This document shows positions 11,334-22,516 of a DNA stretch of 64,000 nucleotides, in pieces. The notes below the pieces were generated by a model, which was not told the origin of the DNA, did not search any database, and saw only the letters and a list, made by a program, of their open reading frames with translations. The DNA is from Melastoma dodecandrum (lineage: Eukaryota; Streptophyta; Magnoliopsida; Myrtales; Melastomataceae), in assembly GCA_029817715.1 (NCBI GenBank), contig JARUPY010000190.1, positions 3,534,001 to 3,598,000 on the forward strand, given 5' to 3'. The translations under genes were made by a program, and so were the position numbers. Within the stretch, counting starts at the first letter, position 1. Every line of letters begins with the position of its first letter.

Positions 11334-12740
11334 TGCACTTATATGCCAAGACACTTTATTGTATTTGTGGATATATAATTAATAAATGCGAGTATTGGTC
11401 ATTGATTATTTTACGTTTTTGTATGTAAAATTATTAATGATAAAGTCCCGCAGATTAATGAGTATATTAATATGAAATAGTTCGTGATATGATAAATGTT
11501 TAGAGGGGACATGGACATCTAGATCATTGTTAAGTATAACTGAAGTCAAGATTGACCGATGGATAGTGTATCCAAGTTATACTTAAGGATACCTTGAGAT
11601 TAGGGTTACTGGACACGATCCGTTTAAGAGGATGCCACATATTAAACATCATTGATCAAATCCTCTTTATGGACGAGTGTAATTGTTCTTTTGACTTGAG
11701 ACCTTCATTTATTCTATGCGTGGAGTTTGTGTACTTTGACGTCGTTAAAAGCAGTCTTTAACGGGATTGTGAGTAATACAATTATTTGGTTTGCGATAAA
11801 GCGTAGAGATAGTAGTGTTAAGTCAATATATGATTCATCACTCTTTTCGATTAGACAGTTGACATCTAGGCCACTTGATAGAGATATTAATGACTCTAAA
11901 ATCCATGGCCATGGGAAGAATGTTTTACATTTAAGTGAGTCTATTATATCTTGGTTATCAAGTAAAATAATTAATTTGGTGATTAATGTATCTTACGCCA
12001 AATTAATTGGGATGTCAGTTAAATGAAGAGATTGAATTACACAGTAATTAATTCATACTTGTTTATGATTTATGGTCATTATCCTAACACGTTGGGTGAC
12101 TAAAAACTATTGCTAGACGGTTATCTTGGTTTGTGTATGGATTTACACTACCTTCGTGTATAGGACCTAGATGATCGCACATATAGCAAGTCGACATGAA
12201 TATTATATTATTGCTTATTTAGTGGATACTAAATGAATCATTTTATTATTTCAGAATTAGAATTAAATGAATTATTAATTTATTCAGAAATATCAAATAG
12301 ATAATACGAATTTATTCAGGTCAATTTTATTTATAAGTATAGATTTAATTACTTTAATGCTTTAAACATAATATCCCTTTGCATAATATTTTGTTAATAT
12401 TTGAGAGATACATCGGTAATGTTGTTTTAAAATTAAAAGTGATTAAATTTCTATAAGGAATTGATTTGATTTTTCATTAATTGTAATAAGTTACAATCCC
12501 AAGCAATTCTAGTAACAATGTTTATTAGAAATTAAAAATAACTGAAAGGAAGAAGAAAAGCATATATAAATAATGGAAAGGGATTATTGTTAGAGGGTAA
12601 GAAAAATAGACCAAAAAGAAAACACGAGAGCTTGAGAGTAATTTTGACGTGCTTCTGATTTGCTGTCTTATTTTGTGAAATATTTTTCCACCAAAAATTA
12701 ATTCGAAACAAAGCTCAATTAGCATGACCTTGATTCAGAT
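11334..12740 (+). mobile_element. Solo LTR related to the copia array LTR
   Basis: It starts TGTTAATGTATGCAC and follows the 20750 LTR in order for about 900 bp: CCAAGACACTTT, GTTTAGAGGGGACATG, CCAAGTTATACTT, GGACACGA, CTTCATTTATTCTATGCG, GTTAAAAGCAG. It is clearly more diverged than the two array LTRs are from each other, so it is an older member or a sister family. It lacks the 40-bp repeat array; a TATA-like CATATATAAATA lies near 12560. The right end lies between about 12700 and 12745, where NLR-unit sequence resumes (ATAGTTGGTTCATG, also at 56781). No internal genes remain. Confidence 0.75.
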
Positions 12741-13400
12741 TTTCGAACAATATAGTTGGTTCATGTTGCACTAAGCTTTTCATAAATATAGCGAGAATCT
12801 GACTTTTCCCTTCATCTTACTCGATAATTTATGGAATCATCAAGTTATAAAAGAAAAGATGTAAACAATGAAAATAACTCCTAAAAAAAATAATAAGATC
12901 TTACCCTGTCAATCTCATGAATTTCGGACAAATCCATTGCACTCTGTACAATTGATGAAGGACATGATGATGGTGAAAAATAAATCATCGTATCCAATTC
13001 TTTTTTATCAATGTTTGGTGTAATTCACAGAAAGAAAAAAAAAAGATTGTTTCTATGAATGTTTATGCTGAAATGTCACAAATTTGAATATGTTTGCATT
13101 TTTCAAATTTAGCTTCATCTGAAAGCATAATACTTGACATATACGAGAAGTGCTTGTCATTCTCATGCTCTGTGCTTTGAAGGAAAGCCAAGTGGAAGAT
13201 GATACTTTCCAGCGAAACAATCTATCTATGAAAAGCTTTTTAGCTTCTTTTAAGGACTAAAACACTCTTCTTCTTATTTAAACACAATTATTGGGTTTGC
13301 TTTTTTCATTAATTATGATTTTGGGTAGAATCCAAAACTGCTTTAGAGGTAACAAGAGACTATCTGCTCTTCATTCCACCCAACTGAGACGACCAGAGAA
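12741..13400 (+). other. NLR2 upstream region
   Basis: Non-coding sequence shared with the regions before NLR3 (52420-52700) and NLR4 (59360-59420): CATGCTCTGTGCTTTGAAGG near 13166 is an exact shared landmark. It likely holds the NLR2 promoter, but no clear TATA box was assigned. Confidence 0.6.
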
Positions 13401-16400
13401 ATGGCTGCAGCTGTGGTGACTGTCTTGGTTGACGACTTGCTTCGGAGTTTGAGCGAACAAGGCTCCATCACGACGCTCGGTCCTAAATGGGGAGTTGAAG
13501 CTCAACTCCAAGAGATCCACGACCTCTTGTCTTCTATTCAGGGGGTCTTGCCCGAGGCAGAAAGTAAGTTCCCAAATAGCTTTGAGCTCCAAGATAGGAT
13601 TAGAGAGCTTAAGGATGCCGTTTATGATGCGGAGGACCTGCTCGAGGATCTGTCCTTGGAGGAACCCTTACGGCTGTGGGATGGAAAGCTACGCCGCCTC
13701 TTCCGGCACGTAGAAAGTTGTTGGTTCAGATGGAGGATGCGGCGGGAGCTTCGGGCCATCGCAGGTCGCCTTCGAGGTCTGACAGGTCCACTTATCGGCA
13801 TCATCCGTAGCATTCCGGCCGAGGTTCAGGAGGTCTTGGAAGCGCGCGAGATCCCGTTTGTCGGGAGAGAGAGAGAGAGAAGAGAAGGCTTATCGAGTTA
13901 CTGTTGGATGGGGACTCGGGAGGTAATTCCATTGTGCAAGTATGTGGCAGTTGGATGCGTGGGAAAACCGCACTTGTTCAGGAGGTGATGAAGGATTCAG
14001 GGGTGAGTGGGTATTTTGATGTTAAAATCTGGGTGAATGTGTCTCCTCCCTTTGGCACGAACAGGGTGGCACAGGCAATCATTGGTAGTCTAAGGGAAGA
14101 GGAAGATGATGAAGAGGGGGAGGTGTTTGGATGGGAGCAGTCAATTCATCTGTTAGCGAGACTTCTCGATGATACCAAGAGGTACCTCTTCGTTCTCGAC
14201 AAGATATATGTTGTAGATTGGGTTTCAGAGGGGTGGTGGTTACACTTCAGGAATTTGCTGGAGGGAGGAGGAGTTGCCAGTGGGAGCAAAATCCTCATGA
14301 TGGTTTCAGATTCATACAATGGACTAGATATGCCTGATGTTTATATCGGAGAGATGGATCGGGAAGATGCTCTCGTATTACTAAGGGAAACAGCTTCCCA
14401 GGGAAGGGAGGGATATCATATTTTATTCAACAACCCTGCAATCCTTGAAATCGCTGGAGATATAGTTGATTTATGCCATGGGAGTCCGAGGATGATAAAG
14501 GCAGCGGGAGGTTACTTGTCCCTCCAACCTCCAGCTGTTGAGTTTTGGACATGTCTTCTTAACATGCTACCTTTTCTTCCTCGATTCCCTCTTTTGCTTC
14601 GTGGAAGTTATCCGTACGATGATTTAACAAGTCCAGGAGTGAAGAGTTACATCAATCTTCCCCCAAGGATTAAACAGTGCTTCGCCCTCTGTTACTTGTT
14701 CCCAAGAGGTCATCCCATCAACACTCGTACCCTGGCTGAGCTCTGGATATCCCTTGGATTTATCAAGGACCGTGATGAAGGTGACCGTCGGCCGTTGGAG
14801 GATATCGCCTACCATTGCTTGGATGTACTGCTCCGGGAAGAGCTGTTCCGAGTTAAGAAATCCAATATTTTTGGGAAGGTAAAATCTGTCACTATGCATC
14901 CCCATGCCCAAGAATTGGTTCCTTCCATTGTTGGTTGGGAGTGTCTGCCGGAGGATCTCTATGTGGATTTCGATATGCGACAGGCTTATGACTATGAGGG
15001 ACAATATGCACGGCATCTATCAATTATAGATTATCGGGGAAGTAATTTCCCACACAATCTGCGAACCTTTCTTCATTTCGAGGAAGACCGTACCAAACAG
15101 CAGGAAATATACCTCCGTCTCAAGACCAAACTAAACCCCAAGAGAAACGGCATGCGTGTGTTGGATCTCCACGATGTGAAGGCAGATGTGTTGTCAAAAG
15201 TTGTTTGGAAATTGAAGCATCTGAGATACCTCGATCTCTCTGGAAACAACACGCTCCAAATGCTTCCTCCAGCGATCATCGGACTGCTCAACTTGCAGAC
15301 CCTCAAGCTCTCGGGTTGCTCTTCCCTCGTGGAATTGCCCCGAGACATGAATAACTTGTCTGGTCTCAGGCATCTCTACATCGACGGCTGCTGGAAATTG
15401 TCTCTCATTCCAAGGGGACTTTGCGAGTTGAAATACCTCAACATACTCACCGACTTCATCTTACCTCCCAATGATTCAAGCAAAAAAGCTGATTCTGCTG
15501 GTCTCACCGATCTTTGTAAGCTGAACGATCTCAAAGGAAGCCTCAAAATCAGAAACTTGGGTTGTTATGATGAAGAGCTCATGGACGAAGGAGCGGAAGG
15601 ATTGCTGGATAAGAAAAGTTATTTAGAGTCCGTTGAACTACAGTTCATGAATCTACCGACAGATACATCGTTATTAGAGAAGCTCCAGCCGCACCCGAAT
15701 CTGAAAGGACTCAGAATCTATGGCTACGGGGGTTCCCAATTTCCCGAATGGATGGTAGGACTCTCGACTCACTTGCCAAATCTAGTTGAGATTGTGTTGA
15801 TCGGATGCGAAAATTGCGTGTACCTCCCCCTGATTTGCCATCTACCTTGTCTGAAGAAGTTGACAATTCAGGGGCTGCCAGATCTTGAACATATGGAGTC
15901 AGGTTCAGGACAAAGCCTACCGGAGGATGCCGATGGTGCACAACCCTTCAGAAACCTCTCTTCATTATGCATCAAGGACTGCATCAAGTTGAACTCCCTG
16001 CCAATGATCCCACATCTCTTGAAGCTGACTCTGGTGAATGTAAGTGAAGAGCTATTCAGGCATCCTTGTCAACTTCCTAACCTGAAGACTTTACGTCTGG
16101 AAAACATTGAGCTTCTCGATCACTTGACGAAGGAATGGCTTCGAGGTCTTACCAGTCTCAAGGAACTTCACATTGGGAACTGTCATTCTCTGATTGCTTT
16201 CATGCCGGGAATCAGTCACCTCGGGGCGCTGGAAACGCTCTCCGTCTGGAACTGTAAGGAGCTTGATCTGTCCAAAGATGAGCAGGGAAACATCGTGACG
16301 GAACTGCAAGGCCTTAAAAGCCTCCAGTGCCTGACGATCTACAAAGCCTTGAAAATGGAGCATCTTCCCAAGTGGCTATCCCATGTTGCTACTCTGAGAT

Positions 16401-16654
16401 TCCTCTGCATAAGATCATGTCCGAGACTGGTGGTGCTACCCGAGTGGATTGGGAGCCTACAATCGTTGAAACTGCTCGAACTGATTCACTGCCCTCGGCT
16501 AGCATCATTGCCTGGAGGTATATATCAGTTCAACAGTAGATACCCAAAGAAACTTACAGTTGTTGGATGCCCACTCCTGGAGAGTCAATTGAGAGAGAAG
16601 GAACAAGTAGAACATGTCAGGAAGAAAAGAGGTCGAGCATCTCACATGCTCTAG
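13401..16654 (+). pseudogene. NLR2: CNL-type resistance protein homologue with GA-repeat frameshift
   Basis: The coiled-coil part is open from the ATG at 13401 (MAAAVVTVLVDDLL) and the NB-ARC plus LRR part is open from before 13904 to 16654 in another frame. The break is a (GA)8 run at 13865-13880, where NLR3 and NLR4 have a non-repetitive sequence two bases shorter, so a +2 slippage explains it. Beyond it: P-loop GSWMRGKTA, RNBS-A FDVKIWVNVS, kinase-2 YLFVLDKI, RNBS-B GSKILMMVS, the GLPL position as GSPRMIKAAGG, RNBS-D LPPRIKQCFALC, MHD position as MHPH, then about 12 LRRs and a basic C-terminus ending in HML. Apart from the repeat this is the most complete gene of the cluster. A sequencing or assembly error in the GA run is possible; if so it would be an intact gene of about 1,080 codons. 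Confidence 0.9.
13865..13880 (+). repeat. (GA)8 run inside NLR2
   Basis: Eight GA units just before the P-loop coding region. The run is two bases longer than in-frame paralogues at this place and is the only frame break seen in NLR2. Confidence 0.9.
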
Positions 16655-16786
16655 AGTGACGGACTCAACCCATTTAGAAAACAAAATTAGGTCTATGATC
16701 TTATATAAATTTAATGCTACTTCTACAAAGCTGATTTTCACTTCATATCAGAATCACCGATCGCACATCCCAAAGGGCTCATAAAT

Positions 16787-17146
16787 CTGGAACTGTAAGG
16801 AGCTTGATCTATCCAAGGATGAGCAAGGCAACGTGGCAATATAACTGCAAGGCCTTAAGAGCTTAAAGTTCCTGACGATTTACAAAGCCTCGTAGCTGGA
16901 GCATCTTCCGGAGTGGCTAGCACATGTTGCTACTCTGAAATTTCTCTGCATGAGATCGCGTCCAAGCTGATGGTGCTATCCCAGGGGACTGGGAGACTCC
17001 AGTCGCTCGAACTGATTCACTGCCCTCAGCTGAAAACCTTGCCATCTGCGATACCCGAATATGGCAATCGCCACGGCCGGAAGATGAACATAATAGGCTG
17101 CCCGCTTTTGCAAACGGGGAGGATAACACGCTCTCACAAGCTCTGA
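16787..17146 (+). pseudogene. NLR C-terminal LRR fragment
   Basis: It begins abruptly at the codons for WNCKELDLSKDEQG and follows the last three to four LRRs of the family with an internal TAA near 16842 and frameshifts. The end (MNIIGCPLLQTG) resembles the LRR fragment at 48832 rather than NLR2, so it comes from a different subfamily member. It is joined directly to the 3' flank of NLR2 by a deletion or recombination. Confidence 0.8.
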
Positions 17147-17231
17147 AGAGACAACCAAACAAGCCAGAGAAGACAGCGCAGAGCAAGCCTAAACATTTAA
17201 AAGATATTGTAGTATAACATCTCAAGAGATA

Positions 17232-17282
17232 TCTGTACTTCGTCTCATGTACTCCATCGATGAGCAGCCCGTATTCCATAGC
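17232..17282 (-). pseudogene. ClpP-like last-exon relic, copy 1
   Basis: Reading leftward after a TTGCAG acceptor, the codons give AMEYGLLIDGVHETKY. In copy 2 the stop follows Tyr, but here TGA has become AGA and one extra codon (Leu) is inserted, so it is degenerate. Flanks on both sides match 50230-50400, showing that the relic was duplicated together with the NLR 3' end. Confidence 0.55.
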
Positions 17283-17825
17283 CTGCAATGCATGCCACAA
17301 GAAGGAATATATCAACAATACGCCTAACAACCGAGCAAGAACATCCCTAGGCCGAATCATGGGTGGAAAAGTTTAGCGCTTTCACGATACGAGAAAATGA
17401 GCTTGCGAGGTCCGACAAGCCAATCTCATCCCCAGTGGGGCTTAGCCATGTCAATTCCAGATGTTCCAGTGATTAGAAGGATCCACACACGTAGCAAAGA
17501 GATTTGCCTCACGTTCCTTGCCTGACTGTATCCAGGTTTGCAGTTGACAACTTTTGATGCGCATGTTTGTCTTAACAGACGAACGAGGAGGTTTTGTAAT
17601 TTGCGATTTGTCTTGACGGCCAACAACAGGTTTTGCATTTGGCCAGACCAACCTCGGGGAGGCACAACATCCTTATTATTAACGTATTTTTTAGCCTCAA
17701 TGGATGTAGGTTTCGTTCCTTGTATCGCACAACATCCTGTATACCACATCCAATGATTGAACGTGCGTACAAATAAAGGAAATTACGAGGAAAACAATGA
17801 CATCAGAATCCTCATTCCATGGCCC
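17283..17825 (+). other. Intergenic, no gene seen
   Basis: No protein family was recognised in either strand. The first part continues the flank shared with 50346-50400 (presumed relic intron of the ClpP-like gene). Confidence 0.5.
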
Positions 17826-17877
17826 ATATAAATGCATGCCGTCCTCAGGCATGACAGGGGAACAACAACCGATCCAG

Positions 17878-18219
17878 ATGAAAGTGCCAATGCAGATCGC
17901 CCTCTTGATGATGATTCTTATCTCAATGATCCTCGGTACCTTTGCCATCCACGTGAGCATAACGAACAGTGTAGGAGGCGGCACGGAGATGATCCTTCAC
18001 TGCCATTCGAACGACGATGATCTAGGAAAGGTGGAAATCCCGGACGAGGGCGAGTTCAAGTGGGATTTCAAGTTGAACTTCATGAGGACGACGCCCTTCC
18101 ACTGTCGAGTGTGGCAGGGGGACGTCCACGGGTTCCCGTTCCTTGCATACGATTACTTGCGGGACGAGGATAGGTGCCAGGACATATTTCTGTATTATGT
18201 GCATCACGATGGGATATGA
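17878..18219 (+). CDS. S1/SPH-family secreted protein (self-incompatibility protein homologue)
   Basis: 113 codons. Residues 5-24 form a hydrophobic signal peptide (MQIALLMMILISMILG), followed by the S1 fold signature: HVSITNS, LHCHSNDDDLG, a KWDFKLNF strand, TPFHCRVW, and DRCQDI near the end. This family includes the poppy stylar S-determinant and many small secreted SPH proteins; the role here is unknown. Three Cys of the usual set are seen (in LHC, FHC and DRC); the fourth near the end seems to be missing. The start at 17878 is chosen because it opens the signal peptide and lies 46 bp after a TATAAA at 17827; upstream in-frame ATGs overlap or precede that TATA. A paralogous pseudogene lies at 29385 on the far side of the copia array. 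Confidence 0.85.
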   Translation: MKVPMQIALLMMILISMILGTFAIHVSITNSVGGGTEMILHCHSNDDDLGKVEIPDEGEFKWDFKLNFMRTTPFHCRVWQGDVHGFPFLAYDYLRDEDRCQDIFLYYVHHDGI

Positions 18220-18302
18220 GGATTGTACGGTTGTACGGTTCGTTTTTAAAAAAATTCGTCAAAAACCGTTCGAGTTTGAGAAATTACAGAAATACCGTCG
18301 AT

Positions 18303-18448
18303 GGGGCGCGTTTTGAAAACGCGCCCCCCGAATAACAAAGAGGGCGGGTTCTCAAAACCCGTCCTCCATGTAAAACTATAGGGGCGGGTTCTCAAAACCC
18401 GTCCTCCATGTAAAACTATAGGGGCGGGTTCTCAAGACCCGCCCCTAT
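18303..18448 (+). repeat. GC-rich palindromic tandem repeats
   Basis: First a palindrome at 18303-18327 (GGGGCGCGTTTT, one base, then its complement). Then a 40-bp unit (GGGCGGGTTCTCAAAACCCG then TCCTCCATG-TAAAACTATA) starts at 18342 and repeats at exact 40-bp steps; the last unit is cut short. The final copy forms a hairpin at 18418-18448 with 12-bp arms ATAGGGGCGGGT / ACCCGCCCCTAT. The copia fragment starts a few bases later at 18454. Confidence 0.9.
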
Positions 18449-18453
18449 GTCCC

Positions 18454-20749
18454 AAGGGGCGAATATCTTAGTCAAGAATTCATTGATTACCTCAAGGAGT
18501 GTGGCATAATTTCACAACTCACCTCCTAGAACGCCAGAGTGGAATGGTGTTTCAGAAAGGAGAAATCGCATACTCATGGATATGGTTAGATCAATGATTA
18601 GTCATGCAAGTCTTCCATTATCATTTTGGGGTTATGCCTTAAATACGGCAGCATACATGCTTAACCGAGTTCCAACCAAAGCTGTAGATAAGACACCGTA
18701 TGAGTTATGGTTTGGAAAGAAGCCAAACTTGTCTTGTCTCAAAGTATGGGGTTGTGATGCTTATGTGAAGAACGATAGTTCTGATAAGCTTGCAGCAAGA
18801 TCGATCAAGTGCATGTTTGTAGGTTATCCCAAAGAAGCAAAGGGATACTATTTTTATCTTCCAAGTGAGCACAAAGTTATTGTTGCTCGATATGCTACCT
18901 TCTTAGAAAGAGAATTTATTTCTAAAAAGGGTAGTGGGAGTAAAATAAGTCTCGAAGAAATTTCATACTCTACAGACAGGTTGGAAGATGAACGGATGGA
19001 TGTGGAAATTGTACCGCAAGTACAAGTGACTCCACAACCAGAATCTGTTCAAGAAACGCAAGATCTACGTAAGTCAACGAGAGCACATCGAGAACTCGAG
19101 AGATATGGGTGGATCGTAACACATCATAAGGATATACTACTCGTCGAGAACGACAAACCTTTGACTTACGATGAAGCTGTTGCTTCAACAGATTCCGAGA
19201 AATGGTTAGAAGCCATGAATTCCGAACTGGACTCCATGTATACCAACCAAGTTTGGGAGTTGGTAGATGCACCAATTGGGGTAAAACCTATTGGATGCAA
19301 ATGGGTCTTCAAGAAGAAGATCGACATGGATGGGAATATTAGTACCTATAAAGCAAGGCTAGTGGCAAACGGTTTTAATCAGCGTCAAGGGATCGACTAT
19401 TATGAAACATTTTTGCCAGTTGCAATGCTGAAGTCTATTCGGATCTTACTTGCTATTGCAGCTTACAAGGATTACGAGATCTGGCAAATGGACGTTAAAA
19501 CTGCTTTCTTAAACGGAAGGCTAGAGGAGGACGTGTACATGGTACAACCTCCTGGTTTTATAACATCCGAAAATACAGATAAAGTATGTAAGCTGAAGAG
19601 ATCCATTTATGGATTAAAGCAAGCTTCTTGGAGCTGGAACATAAGATTTGATGAAGCAGTCAACGATTTTGACTTCATCAAGAATCCAGATGAGCCTTGC
19701 GTTTACAAGAAGGTTAGTGGGAGCAGTATTGTCTTCCTAGTGTTGTATGTTGACGATATACTTCTTATTGGCAATGACAAGTTCAGCCTAGAATCCACTA
19801 AAGACTGGCTAAAGAAGTGTTTTTCAATGAAAGATCTTGGGGAAGCGACTTATATCTTGGGTATTAGAATATACCGAGATAGACAAAGAAGATTGCTAGG
19901 ATTAAGTCAAAGTACATATATTGACAAGGTAATAAAGAGATTCAATATGCAAGATTCCAATAGAGGATTCTTACCTATGTCACATGGTATACAACTCTCC
20001 AAGACGATGTGTCCAGAGACACTAGAGGAGAGAAAGAGAATGGATAAGATACCATATGCTTCGGCTATTGGATCCATCATGTATGCTATGATATGTACAA
20101 GACCTGATGTCTCGTATGCTTTGAGCATGACAAGTAGATATCAGGGTGATCCTGGAGAGGGTCATTGGATAGCAGTCAAGACTATCCTCAAGTATCTAAG
20201 AAGAACAAAAGATATGTTTTTGGTCTATGGAGGAGATGAGGAATTGGTGGTTAGAGGATATACTGACACCAGTTTCCAGACAGATCGTGACGATCTGAAA
20301 TCGCAGATGGGTTACGTATTTTGTCTAAATGGAGCAACTGTTTGCTGGAAAAGTTCAAAGCAAGAAACAATTGTAGATTCTACAACAGAATCTGAGTACA
20401 TAGCAGCTTCAGAAGCGGCAAAAGAAGCTGTTTGGATCAAGAATTTTATGACAGAACTTGAAGTGGTTCCTAGTAGTCATAGTTCAGTTTTGTTATACTG
20501 TGACAACAATGCTGCCATAGCACAGGCAAAGGAACCAAGGTCTCACCATCGATCCAAGCATGTACTACGGAAATATCACATCCATAGAGAGATTGTTCAA
20601 AGGGGTGATGTGTTGGAAAGAAAAGTAGACACTAGCGAGAATATCGCAGATCCACTCACTAAGGCCTTACCTCTCCAAAAACATGAGACCCATGTGAGGG
20701 CCCTAGGACTGAGAGTCCATAGTGTTTGGCAATAGTGCAAGTGGGAGAT
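18454..20749 (+). mobile_element. Copia array, left unit: truncated pol
   Basis: It begins inside integrase at the base matching 25333 and runs to the LTR at 20750. From about 18540 one frame is open to 20735: end of integrase core, then reverse transcriptase with [11 protein letters not shown] near 19745, then RNase H with TESEYIAAS near 20390, ending near the polypurine tract GTGGGAGAT. A one-base deletion near 18523 (before the TAG at 18528) breaks integrase, and exactly the same lesion is present in the right unit. Only about two substitutions and one 11-bp indel separate the two pol copies over 2.3 kb. This copy lacks the 11-bp deletion of the right unit, so it has the longer open frame (719 codons from 18576). 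Its gag, protease and 5' LTR are missing. Confidence 0.9.
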
Positions 20750-22503
20750 TGTTAGTGTGTGCACATATGTGCCAAGACACTTTGTAATATACGTGAATAA
20801 TTATTAATAAAGGCAATGATTTACTGTTTATTAATTACTTTTGTGCTCGTAATTAATTTACCGTAAAGTCCCATAGATTGATTATTTGTCAATCTAAAAT
20901 TGTCCTTGATCGAATAGATGTTTAGAGGGGACATGAACATCTACATCAACGCCAAGTATAACTTAGGTCGAGTTAGACCAAGGGATGGATGTCCAAGTTA
21001 TACTTGGGGGTGCCTAAGTTTAGGATACACTGGACACGACCCGTTTATAGAGAATACCATATATTAAACGTCATTGGTCACTTCTCTTGTTGAACAAGTG
21101 TAAGTGATCTCCTAACTTGAGACCTTCATTTATTCTATGCGTGTAGTTGTTCATTTTGATGCCGTTAAAAGCAGCCTTTAATCGGATTGTGAGTAATACG
21201 GTTATTGGATGTGCAACGAAGCATAGAGAGAATAGTGTTGAGTCAATATAGGATTCACCGTTCTCTTGGAATAGAGAATTGACATCCTGGCCTCTTGATT
21301 GAGATATTAGTGATTTTAATACACGGCTGTGGAGGAATGTTAATCATTCAAGTTAAGATCTATTATATCTCAGAAATCAAGTAAAACGATTAATTCAGTG
21401 ATGACGCATGATGCACTGAATTAATCGGGATGACGGTGAGATGAAGAGATTGAATTACACAGTAATCGGTTTAACAGTGGTTTTGGTTCATGACCAATAT
21501 TCTATTACGTTGGATGGCTAAAAACTGTTGCTAGACGGTTACCTCAGTTTGTGTATGGATGTACACTGCCTTCGTATATAGAACCTAGAGGGTCAAACGC
21601 GAAAGCACGTTGACACGGACGTTAATCATTTAATTCTAATGGATATTGGAATTAAAAGTTATAAATTTCAGAATTAGAATTTGTTGGACTACAAATTTAT
21701 TCTGAAATATTCGGAAGCGATAAATCCTAATGTTGGATTTATGTTGATCAAATATGTTTGAGTTGTAGACTATAATGATATAGTTATAATAGTTAATTGT
21801 TATATTATATCATTTTATTAATTTTTACAAGTCTACATGAGTTAAACATATTTTACTAATTGAAATAAATCATAACATAATTATAAGTGTCATCATTCTT
21901 GTTGGTGGACCACTATGGACCATTTGGTTTCATCATTCTTGATGGTGGAGCATTATGTGTCATTTAGTGTCATCATTTTAGTTGGTGGAGCACGATGTGC
22001 CACTAAGTGTTATCATTTTAGTTGGTGGAGCACCATGTGCCACTAAGTGTTATCATTTTAGTTGGTGGAGCACCATGTGCCACTAAGTGTTATCATTTTA
22101 GTTGGTGGAGCACTATGTGCCACTTAGTGTCATCATTTTTATATATATGTGTCCACATCTTCCTTACAATATAAAAGGGTGGTAGAAGTGTTAGATGGAT
22201 GGTTGTTCTAGTGTCAAAACAAGCAAAAACATAAGGCTTCCATGAATCAAGAACTCCAAGGGGCTAGCACCCAAGTGTGAGTTCGAAGTCGTTCGTGTTA
22301 CGTGTGCGTGGATACCGCTAGAGGAGTCACGGTTGGGACTCTAGAAGACGGTTTCATCATTAACGTTAATTGTTTACGAATAACAAGGTACGTGTTTTGT
22401 TTAACGGTATTATTTGATTTATACGTATCACATAGATCCGGGATATATGTTTGAGTTAGTTTTACCGAAACAAGCTTCCGCTGCGCCCGGTGGAAACCCA
22501 ATA
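20750..22503 (+). repeat. Middle LTR (5' LTR of the right unit)
   Basis: 1,754 bp from TGTTAGTGTGTGC, directly after the polypurine tract, to CCCAATA just before the primer site (the 3' LTR ends CCCAACA, so the terminal CA is mutated here). A TATA box ATATAAAAG at about 22169-22177 marks the likely U3/R border, preceded by the 40-bp repeat array. Confidence 0.92.
21889..22137 (+). repeat. 40-bp tandem repeats in LTR U3 (middle LTR)
   Basis: About six units at exact 40-bp steps in the later copies (core GTTGGTGGAGCAC-ATGTGCCACT), the first two more diverged. They end about 30 bp before the TATA box, a position typical of enhancer repeats in plant LTRs. The same array is in the 3' LTR at about 28754-29006. 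Confidence 0.9.
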
Positions 22504-22504
22504 G

Positions 22505-22516
22505 TGGTATCAGAGC
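22505..22516 (+). other. Primer-binding site (initiator tRNA-Met)
   Basis: TGGTATCAGAGC one base after the LTR, a perfect plant copia primer site. Confidence 0.95.

Noticed and set aside
16917..17360. 147-codon minus-strand frame over the LRR fragment
   Set aside because: Most of it is antisense to LRR sequence; only the short ClpP-like exon portion has independent support.
18303..18448. CRISPR-like array
   Set aside because: The repeats are contiguous 40-bp tandem units without unique spacers, in a plant genome.
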